Assembly: GCA_903868035.1 (NCBI GenBank)
Contig: CAIPTQ010000064.1
Location: 1 to 22,840, forward strand
Length of the DNA: 22,840 nucleotides
Source of the DNA: an uncultured Phycisphaerales bacterium
Lineage (GTDB): Bacteria; Planctomycetota; Phycisphaerae; WQYP01
Reading direction: 5' to 3'
The notes under the pieces were generated by a model that saw only the letters and a list, made by a program, of their open reading frames with translations, made no database searches and was not told the origin of the DNA. Below, one piece after another: positions 13,314 through 20,471 of the stretch. Numbering within the stretch: the first letter of the stretch is position 1; the number at the start of each line of letters is the position of its first letter. Position numbers and translations under genes: made by a program.

Positions 13314-14387
13314 ATGGACACCCAGCCCGCAGGAATAACCCTCATCAATGCCGTCGTCATCGGCGTGGGGCGCATGGGCCAGCACCACGCGCGCAACTAC
13401 GCCGCCATCCCCGGCTTCAAGCTCGTCGCCGTCGTGGACATGAACCCGGAAAACGCCCAGAAAGCCGCCGCCGCCCACGGCTGCCGCGCCTTCGCCACCC
13501 TCGACGAACTCCTCCACTGGAGCCGCGAAAGCCACACCCCCATCCACGCCGCCTCCGTCGCCGTCCCCACCGTCTTTCACCGCCAAGTCGCCGAAACGCT
13601 CGCCGGACCGGGGGGCGGCATTGACCTCCTCATCGAAAAACCCCTCGCACCCACCGTCGCCGACGCCCAAGCCATCGTCGATGTCGCCAAGGCCCGCGGC
13701 ATCGTCCTGCAGGTCGGCCACACCGAACGCTTCAACCCCGCCTACCGCGCCCTCAAAAAATACCAGCTCACCCCCGCCTTCGTCGAGGTCCACCGCATCA
13801 GCCCCATGACCTTCCGCTCCATCGATGTCGGCGTCGTCCTCGATATGATGATCCACGACATCGACCTCGTCGCCCACCTCGTCCAACGCCCCGTCACCGA
13901 CGTCCGCGCCGTCGGCATCGCCGTCATCGGCCAGTTCGAGGACATCGCCAACGCCCGCCTCACCTTCGCCAACGGCTGCGTCGCCAACCTCACCGCCTCG
14001 CGCCTCGCCCTCCGCACCGAACGCAAAATGCGCCTCTTCTCCCCCGCCGGCTACGTCTCGGTGGATTACCAGAAAAAAGCCGGTTCCGTCATCACCCGGA
14101 CCGCCAACGAAAAACAGCTCGCCTTCGTCCGCCGCGAACTCCAAGAAGGCCGCATCACCGACCTCATGCAGATCGACTACAAGCAATACGTCAAGTACGA
14201 AGACCTCGTCATCGAAGACCGCGAACCCGTCCGCGCCGAACTCGAAAACTTCCTCCAAGCCATCCGCTCCCGCGGCACCGTACCCCCCGAAGTCACCGGC
14301 GAAGACGGCCTCATCGCCGTGGACATCGCCGCAAAAATCACCAAGTGCATCGCCGAGCACACCTGGGAAGGCGTCATGCCGCTGTGA
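13314..14387 (+). CDS. Gfo/Idh/MocA family NAD(P)-dependent oxidoreductase
   Basis: 357-residue dehydrogenase. A Rossmann domain starts with AVVIGVGRMGQHHARNY near residues 13-29 and ends its beta-2 strand at VVDMNPENA near 40-48. The signature IEKPLAP near 107-113 carries the conserved Lys109, and MMIHDIDLVAHL near 179-190 carries the active-site HD. Family members oxidise or reduce sugars and nucleotide sugars. Its place directly after lpxA suggests action on UDP-GlcNAc, as GnnA does (3-oxidation before transamination), but no GnnB-like aminotransferase is near, so this is inference. The ATG at 13314 follows GAGG at about 6 nt. Codons are almost uniformly C-ending, unlike its upstream neighbour's 3' half. 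Confidence 0.88.
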   Translation: MDTQPAGITLINAVVIGVGRMGQHHARNYAAIPGFKLVAVVDMNPENAQKAAAAHGCRAFATLDELLHWSRESHTPIHAASVAVPTVFHRQVAETLAGPGGGIDLLIEKPLAPTVADAQAIVDVAKARGIVLQVGHTERFNPAYRALKKYQLTPAFVEVHRISPMTFRSIDVGVVLDMMIHDIDLVAHLVQRPVTDVRAVGIAVIGQFEDIANARLTFANGCVANLTASRLALRTERKMRLFSPAGYVSVDYQKKAGSVITRTANEKQLAFVRRELQEGRITDLMQIDYKQYVKYEDLVIEDREPVRAELENFLQAIRSRGTVPPEVTGEDGLIAVDIAAKITKCIAEHTWEGVMPL

Positions 14388-14482
14388 GTGTTCGGAGTAC
14401 CGGCTTTAGCCGGGCGTCTTACCCGGGGATCGTAACCGTTTTGAGCTTGCCAATTGGCGGTCATGGCCTATAGGATTTGCGC
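14388..14482. other. Short gap with CCGGCTTTAGCCGG hairpin
   Basis: The palindrome CCGGCT-TT-AGCCGG (14400-14413) follows the oxidoreductase stop by 12 bp and is followed by GGCGTCTTACCCGGGG. Without a T-run it is not a classical terminator; a factor-dependent end or REP-like unit is possible. Confidence 0.4.
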
Positions 14483-15844
14483 ATGGCTTGGGGATTTCTT
14501 GATTGGGTACGCGGACGGCCTTACCGATCCGACCCGAATGAGTTGCGGTTGTCGGAGCATCCATCTGACACTGAACTCCGGGAACTATTGCGCCTCCTCC
14601 TGGATGATGTGCCGGCATTTAAAGCCTACGAATTGCTCGACCAACATCCCACGCGGGCGCGTCCCATGCTGGAAAAACTCCTGCGCGATGATTCACGCTA
14701 TCGAAATAAGGACGTGATGCTGTGCGGTTGGGGCCGGCCGCGTTTTGATGTGATGCTGACGATTCTTTTTGAATGGAAAAGCGATTATGCCTTGAACGAG
14801 GCGCAGACACTGGCCGCTTCGCAGGATGCCAATTTGCGCGCGGTAGCCGCGCGCCTGCTTGCCTCGACGGGACAATCCCGATTTGGCACTTTGCTGGCGC
14901 GACTTTCGAACGACGGCGACGCGCAAGTGCGGCAAGCCGTTGCGGAGGGTTTACACCATGTTTTGGAATACCCCAACCGTGACTATTCAATGCAAGATGG
15001 TCTCGCGCTGGCCTTGTATGACTTCATGCTCGAGTGTGCGCTCCGGACGGACCGGGGTTGCGGTATCCGCTTCGCCTCCGCACTTTTCCGCGTCGATCGT
15101 GAGCGAGCCTTGCGCGATTTCGCACCGGACGTTGTCCTGACCATAGACCGCAATTGGCTGGATGACCTGCTAACCACTCTGCGAAAGCAAGGGATTCCCA
15201 TTCCGCTCGCGCGAACCCTGCGGCTGCTCGACGATGCGATGGCGATCCTCAACCGACCGGATGACGCCGTTCGCGACTATCCTTCCCTATCTTCGCTGAT
15301 TGCCGAATTGTTGTGTGTATTGGCTGAGCGTAATCGGGATGACGTCCAGAAGCGCATGCGCCTCTTGCGCCGGCACCCACAGGAAGAAGCACGCAAGGCG
15401 GCACTGGAAGCACGCGAACGACTTTCGCCCGATCCGGTGAAACTCGTGCTTGAAGCATGCAATACCGCCGGAAACTGGCTGGCCATGCGGGAGGAGCACA
15501 AAGTGGTCTATTTGGTTTGGCTGCTCGATTGCGAAGTGTCCAATGGCGGATGGCTTCAATGGGTGGTCAATCCGCCGGGCGCGTACGCCCGGGAGACCGA
15601 AAGAGCATTACGAGAGGTGGGTGCCGTGGAGGCGGCTGCTGAACTTTGCAAAGTATCGGCAATTCTCGGGCCGGAGGGTTCCGCTGAAGAACAAAAGCGC
15701 CGGCAGCAGGTTATCGACCGGATAATGCAAGCAGGACGATCTTTGCCCGATGACGGCGTGATGTGGATGCTGAGCACAGAACTTCGGCAATTGCTTTATG
15801 ACTATGCGGAGCACCACACGGATGCGTTTCCGCGGACTTCATGA
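14483..15844 (+). CDS. HEAT-like helical protein with C-terminal DUF4375/DMP19-like domain
   Basis: 453-residue soluble protein. Residues ~30-310 are rich in paired helices; NLRAVAARLLASTG near 117-130 and DAQVRQAVAEGLHHV near 146-160 look like HEAT repeats. Residues ~335-445 match the DUF4375/DMP19 pattern: VVYLVWLLDCEVSNGGWLQWV near 341-361, where EVSNGG plus aromatic is the hallmark, then ALREVGAVEAAAEL near 375-388. Neither part implies enzymatic activity; a scaffold or immunity-like role is possible but unproven. The ATG at 14483 has AGGA 7 nt upstream; a TTG two codons earlier is less likely. Codon usage is visibly less GC-biased than neighbours, hinting at foreign origin. It stands alone between the lpx operon and convergent dapF. 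Confidence 0.7.
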   Translation: MAWGFLDWVRGRPYRSDPNELRLSEHPSDTELRELLRLLLDDVPAFKAYELLDQHPTRARPMLEKLLRDDSRYRNKDVMLCGWGRPRFDVMLTILFEWKSDYALNEAQTLAASQDANLRAVAARLLASTGQSRFGTLLARLSNDGDAQVRQAVAEGLHHVLEYPNRDYSMQDGLALALYDFMLECALRTDRGCGIRFASALFRVDRERALRDFAPDVVLTIDRNWLDDLLTTLRKQGIPIPLARTLRLLDDAMAILNRPDDAVRDYPSLSSLIAELLCVLAERNRDDVQKRMRLLRRHPQEEARKAALEARERLSPDPVKLVLEACNTAGNWLAMREEHKVVYLVWLLDCEVSNGGWLQWVVNPPGAYARETERALREVGAVEAAAELCKVSAILGPEGSAEEQKRRQQVIDRIMQAGRSLPDDGVMWMLSTELRQLLYDYAEHHTDAFPRTS

Positions 15845-16135
15845 TGAACATCCGTGTCCATCAGGGTTCATCCGTGGCCAATTCCCGCCTTGGCATTGGC
15901 GTCTTGGCGTGGTGAACTTCGTGTTCATTGGCGTTCATTTGTGGCTACTTTACGTCGCGCCTTCACGGTGCCAACCCGTACCACGAAAATCACCAAATTA
16001 CCCATCCTGCCGCCAACCCCCCGGCACTGCGAATAACCGTCAATATAGGGTATCTTGTTAGGTCAGACCGCCAACCCCTCCCCGGAAAACCGCGCCATTT
16101 GGCGGTCTCCCCCCCCCACCACCCGCTCACTCCGC
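15845..16135. other. 291-bp convergent gap with degenerate repeats
   Basis: Bases 15849-15947 are made of imperfect copies of CATCCGTG/GTTCATCCGTGGC and TTGGCGTCTTGGCG units (for example GTTCATCCGTGGC and GTTCATTTGTGGC). The remainder, 15948-16135, is C-rich with a run of nine C near 16111-16119 and no recognisable gene, promoter or strong terminator. Confidence 0.5.
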
Positions 16136-17002
16136 TCACCCCTCCCACTCCCCGGTAAACACCTCCGTCGCCGGACCCGTCATATACACGCAGTCATCCG
16201 CCTCCCGCCACTCCAGCGTCAAATCCCCGCCCGGCAGGTGCAGCAGCAGATTCCGCCCCGTCCGCCCCGTCAGCACCCCCGCCACGCACACCGCCGCCGC
16301 GCCGGTGCCGCAGGCCAGGGTGATGCCGCTGCCGCGTTCCCAGGTGCGCATCGTCGCCTCGCCGGCGGATTGCACCTGCACCACATGCACATTGATCCGC
16401 CTTGGGAAAGCCTTGTGCCGCTCGATCATCGGCCCGATTTTTTCCAGGTCGATCTTGGCCACGTCGTCCACATAAATCACCGCATGCGGATTCCCCATCG
16501 ACACAAACGTCGCCGGCATCCCCACCGACGTCCCCACCGGTATCTGAAACACCCGCACGTTCCCCGTCGCCCCCAGCCACTGCGCGTCCACCGGTATCCG
16601 CGGCAAATCCAGCACCGGCGGCCCCATGTTCACCGTCGCCTCCGTCACCTTGCCGCCCGCCGTTTTCAGTGCCAGCGACAACACCCCGCGCCCCGTCTCG
16701 ATCAGCATGGGATTCTGCGTAGAGAGCTTGCGGTCATACGCGAACTTCGCCACGCACCGGATGCCGTTGCCGCACATTTCGGATTCCGACCCGTCGGCAT
16801 TGAACATCCGCATGCGCACGGTGGCCCCCAGTGGGCGGGCCGCGTCGGTGGGCGGGGCGACGAGGATCAGCCCATCCCCGCCGATGCCGAAGTGCCGGTC
16901 GGCCACGCGGATGGCGAGCTGGTCGGGGTGGGGGAAGGATTGGGCGAAGGTGTCGACGTAGACGTAGTCGTTGCCGATGCCGTGCATTTTGACAAAGCGC
17001 AT
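16136..17002 (-). CDS. dapF: Diaminopimelate epimerase
   Basis: PLP-independent racemase converting LL-DAP to meso-DAP for lysine and peptidoglycan synthesis, in the cytoplasm. The 288-residue protein contains FVKMHGIGNDYVYVD near 3-17, FGIGGDGLILV near 38-48, MFNADGSESEMCGNGIRC near 66-83 with catalytic Cys77, MGNPHAVI near 169-176, ERGSGITLACGTGAAAVCVAG near 222-242 with catalytic Cys231, and EWREADDCVYMTGPA near 264-278. Both halves of the pseudo-symmetric fold are complete. The ATG at 17002 follows GGAG at 5-6 nt; the longer reading to 17050 is rejected. It lies 44 bp downstream of the RelE-like toxin, so read-through from that module is possible. Third positions switch from C to G about 170 bases after the start. 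Confidence 0.95.
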   Translation of the reverse strand: MRFVKMHGIGNDYVYVDTFAQSFPHPDQLAIRVADRHFGIGGDGLILVAPPTDAARPLGATVRMRMFNADGSESEMCGNGIRCVAKFAYDRKLSTQNPMLIETGRGVLSLALKTAGGKVTEATVNMGPPVLDLPRIPVDAQWLGATGNVRVFQIPVGTSVGMPATFVSMGNPHAVIYVDDVAKIDLEKIGPMIERHKAFPRRINVHVVQVQSAGEATMRTWERGSGITLACGTGAAAVCVAGVLTGRTGRNLLLHLPGGDLTLEWREADDCVYMTGPATEVFTGEWEG

Positions 17003-17046
17003 GGGGACTCCAAATTTATCGCGGACGCGTGACGCTTGTGCCGCGA

Positions 17047-17307
17047 TCATTCATATACTTCGCGTCGGTGGGCGATGGTCAGCACGAGTACGCGGTGCGT
17101 GGGTTCATCAATTCGGAATATCACGCGCCAATCCCCAACGCGATAGCGCAACCTTGGGGCCAATTCTCCGGTCAGCCGCTTGATGTTGTTGTGGCGGCGT
17201 GGCTCAAGTTCCAGTTGGGCAAAACAGCGGGCCAGTTTTTTAGCCAAAGGGTGATCGGCTGTTGCATAAAAGGCTTGGGCTTCGGGTGATAGGATGACTT
17301 CAAACAT
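17047..17307 (-). CDS. RelE/ParE-family toxin
   Basis: 86-residue basic protein with the RelE/ParE fold pattern: FEVILSPEAQAFYATAD near 2-18, LKxL-like NNIKRLTGELAPRLRYRVGDWRVIF (spread over 40-64) and the final strand VLVLTIAHRREVYE near 73-86. RelE-type toxins cleave mRNA in the ribosome A site; the common residues RYRVGDWR and HRREVY are present here, but activity is untested. The ATG at 17307 overlaps the antitoxin stop by 8 bp, the usual antitoxin-first order. The longer upstream reading would overlap most of the antitoxin and is rejected. It is probably an intact type II TA pair. Confidence 0.85.
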   Translation of the reverse strand: MFEVILSPEAQAFYATADHPLAKKLARCFAQLELEPRRHNNIKRLTGELAPRLRYRVGDWRVIFRIDEPTHRVLVLTIAHRREVYE

Positions 17308-17491
17308 CCGCGCGAACCTTGCGCCAGTTGACGCCCTTTCCGCCGACAAGCGCCTTTTCCGCATTCACCAGCCGCTGGCGCAGCGAAGCCTGATCCAGAA
17401 ACGACACATACTCCGCCAGGGACTCCAGCCGTTTGGAGGGCAGGCGATCCACCGCTTGCTTGATCTCACGTCGCAGTTCGATGGTTGTCAT
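17300..17491 (-). CDS. Antitoxin of the RelE-like pair
   Basis: 63-residue protein with TIELRREIKQAVDRLPSKRL near 3-22, LESLAEYVSFLDQ near 22-34 and the C-terminal GGKGVNWRKVRADV near 50-63. The last part is typical of small antitoxins paired with RelE toxins, where it would wrap the toxin; the first half would form the dimer and possibly bind DNA. The ATG at 17491 is chosen because it gives the usual length and because TATAAT lies exactly 6 nt upstream with no Shine-Dalgarno, suggesting a leaderless transcript. An in-frame ATG at 17527 lies upstream of this -10 and is unlikely. The stop overlaps the toxin start by 8 bp. Confidence 0.8.
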   Translation of the reverse strand: MTTIELRREIKQAVDRLPSKRLESLAEYVSFLDQASLRQRLVNAEKALVGGKGVNWRKVRADV

Positions 17492-17497
17492 GGCATG

Positions 17498-17503
17498 ATT
17501 ATA
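17498..17503 (-). promoter_or_regulatory. TATAAT -10 element of the TA pair, possible leaderless promoter
   Basis: GGCTATAATC on the minus strand, with 6 nt (CATGCC) between the hexamer and the antitoxin ATG at 17491. The geometry is identical to that at 2072-2077. No clear -35. Confidence 0.5.
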
Positions 17504-17623
17504 GCCATGGGCCAAGCCGTATGCCAAGGCGTCATCGCCCGGCGCGGCCGGCCACGACCAGTTCCTTTTATCCCGATAACCTGGAATGCAAGGCGATAAT
17601 CGTGCATCGGATTCGACCCGGGC

Positions 17624-17629
17624 TATAAT
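17624..17629 (+). promoter_or_regulatory. TATAAT -10 element for the M32 carboxypeptidase gene
   Basis: GGCTATAATCC on the plus strand, 29 nt before the ATG at 17659, giving a ~22-nt leader that contains GGAGG. No TTGACA-like -35 is seen 17 nt upstream. It is divergent from the TA promoter at 17498-17503. Confidence 0.5.
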
Positions 17630-17658
17630 CCGACCACTTCTTTGTTTCGGAGGTGCTT

Positions 17659-19158
17659 ATGCCGTTGGTCGCCTTGCTCGAACGCCTCGCCGACATCCAC
17701 AACCTCGACCAAGCCAACGCCCTGCTGAACTGGGACCAGCGGACGTACATGCCCGCCAAGGGGTCCGAGGCGCGGGCCAAACAGTTGGCGACGCTGGCGA
17801 AGATTTCACACCAGATGTTCGTGGCGCGGGAGACGCAGGATTTGCTGGCCGCGGCGGAGGCGGGGGCGGGAGTCTATGCCCCGGACTCCGCGGAACGTGC
17901 CATGCTCCGCGTCGCCCGCCGCAACATGGACAAGGCGACCAAAGTGCCCACGGCACTGGTCGTGGCGCTGGCCGAAACCGCCTCGCGGGCCGAGGATGTC
18001 TGGCAACAAGCTCGGGCGGACAACACCTACCACACCTTCGCTCCCTGGCTGGACAAGTTGCTGGACCTCAAACGCCAATATGCCGCGGCCGTCATGCCGG
18101 GTGTGCCGATATTCGACGCCCTGCTGGATGACTTTGAGGAAGGTATGACCGCGGCGGACCTGGGGCCGGTGTTCGAGAAACTCAAGGCCCACGGCATCCC
18201 GCTGGTGGCGGCGATCCAGTCCCGTGGCAAAAATATATCCAACGAAATTCTCACCCATAACTACGACCCCGCCGCCCAGCAGGCGTTCTGCGCGTTTATC
18301 CTCAAGGAGTGCGGCTTCCCCTTCGACCGCGGCCGGCTGGACACCTCCGTCCACCCGTTCTGCACCAACTTCTCGCAGAACGACGTGCGCATCACCACCC
18401 GCTGGGAGGCCAACTGGCTGCCCGGCGCCCTCTTCGGCTGCCTGCACGAGATGGGCCACGCATTCTACGAACTCAACATTTCGCCCGAGTATGAGGCCAC
18501 GCCGCTGGCGTCGGGCGTGTCGCTGGGGGTGCATGAGTCGCAGTCGCGCCTGTGGGAGAATTTGGTGGGGCGGTCAAAGGAATTCTGGCTGCGCTACTAC
18601 CCGCATTTGCAGAAGGCGTTTCCGGCGCAGCTTGCCGGCGTGAAGCTGGACGCGTTTTACGAGGCGATTAACCGCGTGGCGCCGTCGTTCATCCGCGTGG
18701 AGGCCGACGAAGTCACGTACAACCTGCACATCATTTTGCGTTATGAAATGGAGCAGGCGCTGCTGACCCGACAGTTGTCGGTGAAGGACGCCCCCGCCGC
18801 CTGGAATGAAAAGCTGCGCCAGTGCCTGGGCCTTACGCCGCCCACCGACCGCGAGGGCATCCTGCAGGATGTCCACTGGGCCTTCGGCGGATTCGGCTAC
18901 TTCCCCACGTATTCGCTGGGCAACGTGCTGGCGGCACAGCTTTTCGACAAGGCCAATGCGGACATGCCCGCGCTCCGCGCGGACATCCAGGCGGGCCAGT
19001 TCGCCGGGCTGCGCGAATGGCTGGGCAGCCGCATCCATCAACACGGCAAGCGCTACCAACCCGGCGCGCTCATCCGCCAAGCCACGGGCCGGCCGCTGGC
19101 GACGGACGCGTACTTGAAATATCTGACGGAGAAATTCACCGGCATCTACGGGTTGTGA
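17659..19158 (+). CDS. M32 family metallocarboxypeptidase (thermostable carboxypeptidase 1-like)
   Basis: 499-residue cytoplasmic zinc carboxypeptidase that removes C-terminal residues from peptides. Family motifs are all visible: DTSVHPFCTNFSQNDVRITTR near 228-248, the zinc site HEMGH at 263-267 (His263, Glu264, His267), GVSLGVHESQSRLWENLVGR near 286-304 with the third ligand Glu293, IRVEADEVTYNLHIILRYE in the second half, and GFGYFPTYSLGNVLAAQ near the C-terminus. Length matches the family (~500). The ATG at 17659 follows GGAGG at 6 nt; the GTG at 17653 is rejected. It is a single gene, with its stop 7 bp from the convergent PilZ gene. Identification is firm; the physiological role is probably peptide recycling. 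Confidence 0.95.
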   Translation: MPLVALLERLADIHNLDQANALLNWDQRTYMPAKGSEARAKQLATLAKISHQMFVARETQDLLAAAEAGAGVYAPDSAERAMLRVARRNMDKATKVPTALVVALAETASRAEDVWQQARADNTYHTFAPWLDKLLDLKRQYAAAVMPGVPIFDALLDDFEEGMTAADLGPVFEKLKAHGIPLVAAIQSRGKNISNEILTHNYDPAAQQAFCAFILKECGFPFDRGRLDTSVHPFCTNFSQNDVRITTRWEANWLPGALFGCLHEMGHAFYELNISPEYEATPLASGVSLGVHESQSRLWENLVGRSKEFWLRYYPHLQKAFPAQLAGVKLDAFYEAINRVAPSFIRVEADEVTYNLHIILRYEMEQALLTRQLSVKDAPAAWNEKLRQCLGLTPPTDREGILQDVHWAFGGFGYFPTYSLGNVLAAQLFDKANADMPALRADIQAGQFAGLREWLGSRIHQHGKRYQPGALIRQATGRPLATDAYLKYLTEKFTGIYGL

Positions 19159-19165
19159 GGGCGGC

Positions 19166-19669
19166 TCATGCCGCGGGGGCGGGGGCCGCTGCGGCGGGGG
19201 CGGCAGTGGGCGCCGTGACATGCGCCGCCTTGGCGTGGCTGGCGCCCACGAGCCAGTGATTGGGTATGCGTGCGGTGCCGCCGGCGGGGGCCGCGGCGCG
19301 GGCGTCGGAAATGCATTCGAGAAACTCGGAGCCCATTTCATAGAGTCCGCCGCCGATGTACCGGCCGAACGTGACCCGCGCCAACAGCAATTTCGGCGGC
19401 ACTTTGGGGATCCGCAGCAGGACGGCGATGCGCTCCTCGGGCCGGAACATCCGCCGGCACACAAAGCCCAGCCCCGACAACGAAATGTTCCGCGTCAACA
19501 CGTCCACCGCCGAGGGGGCGATGCCCGTCAGCAGCGTCACCGTGATCTGCATGCGCAGGGCCACCCGCGACAAACGCCGGCGGTTCTTCTGATCCGCCTC
19601 GAGCAGGTGCCCATCGAGACTCTTGACGATCTCGGTGACCTTATCGAGGTGTTCCTGGGACGTGATCAA
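19166..19669 (-). CDS. PilZ domain protein A
   Basis: 167-residue protein with a PilZ-like domain. NRRRLSRVALR near residues 29-39 gives the RxxxR part, and TRNISLSGLGFVCRR near 59-73 is the (D/N)xSxxG part of the c-di-GMP-binding signature, with Asn in place of the usual Asp. A beta-barrel follows (VLLRIPKVPPKLLLARVTFGR), then RIPNHWL near 134-140 and an Ala/Pro-rich tail (150-167). PilZ proteins are c-di-GMP receptors in adhesion, motility and exopolysaccharide control. I choose the TTG at 19669 because AGGAG lies 6 nt before it; the ATG at 19732 has no Shine-Dalgarno. This start also gives an N-terminus matching its paralogue at 19775-20245. The stop is 7 bp from the M32 gene (convergent). 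Confidence 0.75.
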   Translation of the reverse strand: MITSQEHLDKVTEIVKSLDGHLLEADQKNRRRLSRVALRMQITVTLLTGIAPSAVDVLTRNISLSGLGFVCRRMFRPEERIAVLLRIPKVPPKLLLARVTFGRYIGGGLYEMGSEFLECISDARAAAPAGGTARIPNHWLVGASHAKAAHVTAPTAAPAAAAPAPAA

Positions 19670-19774
19670 GTTGCACTCCTGGCCAAACAGGGAACGGCAT
19701 GGCCGCCGGCCTTCCGCTGCTATTATCGACATGGTGTGGTGAAGGGTTGAGGCTGCCCAACCGGGGAGGCATAT

Positions 19775-20245
19775 CTACGCCGTCATGCCGGCGGTCATTT
19801 TCCGCCGGTTCAGCCAGTCATTCTCCTGCACGCGCAGCAGCCACTCGGCGGGTATTTCGCGGACGGCGTGTGGATCGGGACGGGCCGATACAAACGCCAA
19901 TCCCACCTCCAAAATGCCCATATCGATGGGCCGGCAGAAACACACCCGGCACAGCACGAGCATGGGGGTGAACTCGTTCAACTCGTGGGCGATCACCAGG
20001 TGCTGCCCGGTATAAAAGAGATTGCGCGTGAGAAAACCCAGGCCGCTGGTCGAGAGATTCCGCGAATACACGTGTACCCACGGCCGCCCCGGCTCCCCCG
20101 GCATATTCAGCCACATCGGATGGCAAAAATCTATTCGCGGATGCACCCGCCGATCGGCATCCTCGGTGGGCGCCTGGGCGTCCAGCTTGGCGATCACCTG
20201 CTGCAAATGCTCGATTTCCTGCTGCGTCAGACCAATATGTTGCAC
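19775..20245 (-). CDS. PilZ domain protein B
   Basis: 156-residue paralogue of the neighbouring PilZ protein. ADRRVHPRIDF near 30-40 supplies the RxxxR element, and YSRNLSTSGLGFLTRN near 60-75 the NxSxxG element, followed by TGQHLVIAHEL, LCRVCFCRPI and EVGLAFVS strands. IPAEWL near 131-136 matches IPNHWL of protein A. The N-terminal 25 residues (LTQQEIEHLQQVIAKLDAQ) form one helix. The start is GTG at 20245, with GGGAGG about 5 nt before it; the longer reading to 20344 has no Shine-Dalgarno. It lies upstream of protein A with ~100 bp between, and both may be cotranscribed. c-di-GMP binding is inferred; the signature has Asn rather than Asp. Confidence 0.75.
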   Translation of the reverse strand: MQHIGLTQQEIEHLQQVIAKLDAQAPTEDADRRVHPRIDFCHPMWLNMPGEPGRPWVHVYSRNLSTSGLGFLTRNLFYTGQHLVIAHELNEFTPMLVLCRVCFCRPIDMGILEVGLAFVSARPDPHAVREIPAEWLLRVQENDWLNRRKMTAGMTA

Positions 20246-20471
20246 GGGAGCCTCCCAATAAGCCCACGCCGGGAGCGACGGCATCTCCGCCGCGCCCCAG
20301 CGATGCGCCGCCTTCAATATTTCATACAATGGAAGGCGGTGCAAGAAATGGAGGCTCGCCGCGCACTATCGGACGTGCCTTTATCAGGTGAACGGTGGCA
20401 GGCACATTCCATGTGCCGTGGCGTTCAAGTCGCGCACTATCGGACGTTCCTTTTACAGGTGAGCAACACAC
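20246..20471. promoter_or_regulatory. Divergent region between PilZ B and mpg with repeats
   Basis: 226 bp holding two 32-bp direct repeats and a hairpin (listed separately) just before the glycosylase gene. Upstream of PilZ B no clear -10/-35 is visible; the GGGAGG Shine-Dalgarno lies at about 20246-20253 (minus). Confidence 0.4.
20360..20462. repeat. Paired 32-bp direct repeats with central hairpin upstream of mpg
   Basis: Copy 1 at 20360-20391 and copy 2 at 20431-20462 both begin CGCGCACTATCGGACGT and end CAGGTGA; they differ at 3 of 32 positions. Period is 71 bp. Between them GGCACAT-TCC-ATGTGCC (20401-20417) forms a perfect 7-bp stem. Copy 2 contains the AGGTGAG stretch that serves as the mpg ribosome binding site. 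Confidence 0.8.

Noticed and set aside
13296..14360. Acidic Gly/Asp-rich minus-strand ORF (354 aa) opposite the oxidoreductase
   Set aside because: Antisense shadow of uniformly C-ending codons; no recognisable domain.
14400..14413. Intrinsic terminator after the oxidoreductase gene
   Set aside because: The CCGGCT/AGCCGG stem is good but no U-run follows; described only as a hairpin.
17308..17364. Longer RelE-like toxin start
   Set aside because: It would overlap a large part of the antitoxin and has no Shine-Dalgarno; the family begins at FEVILSP.
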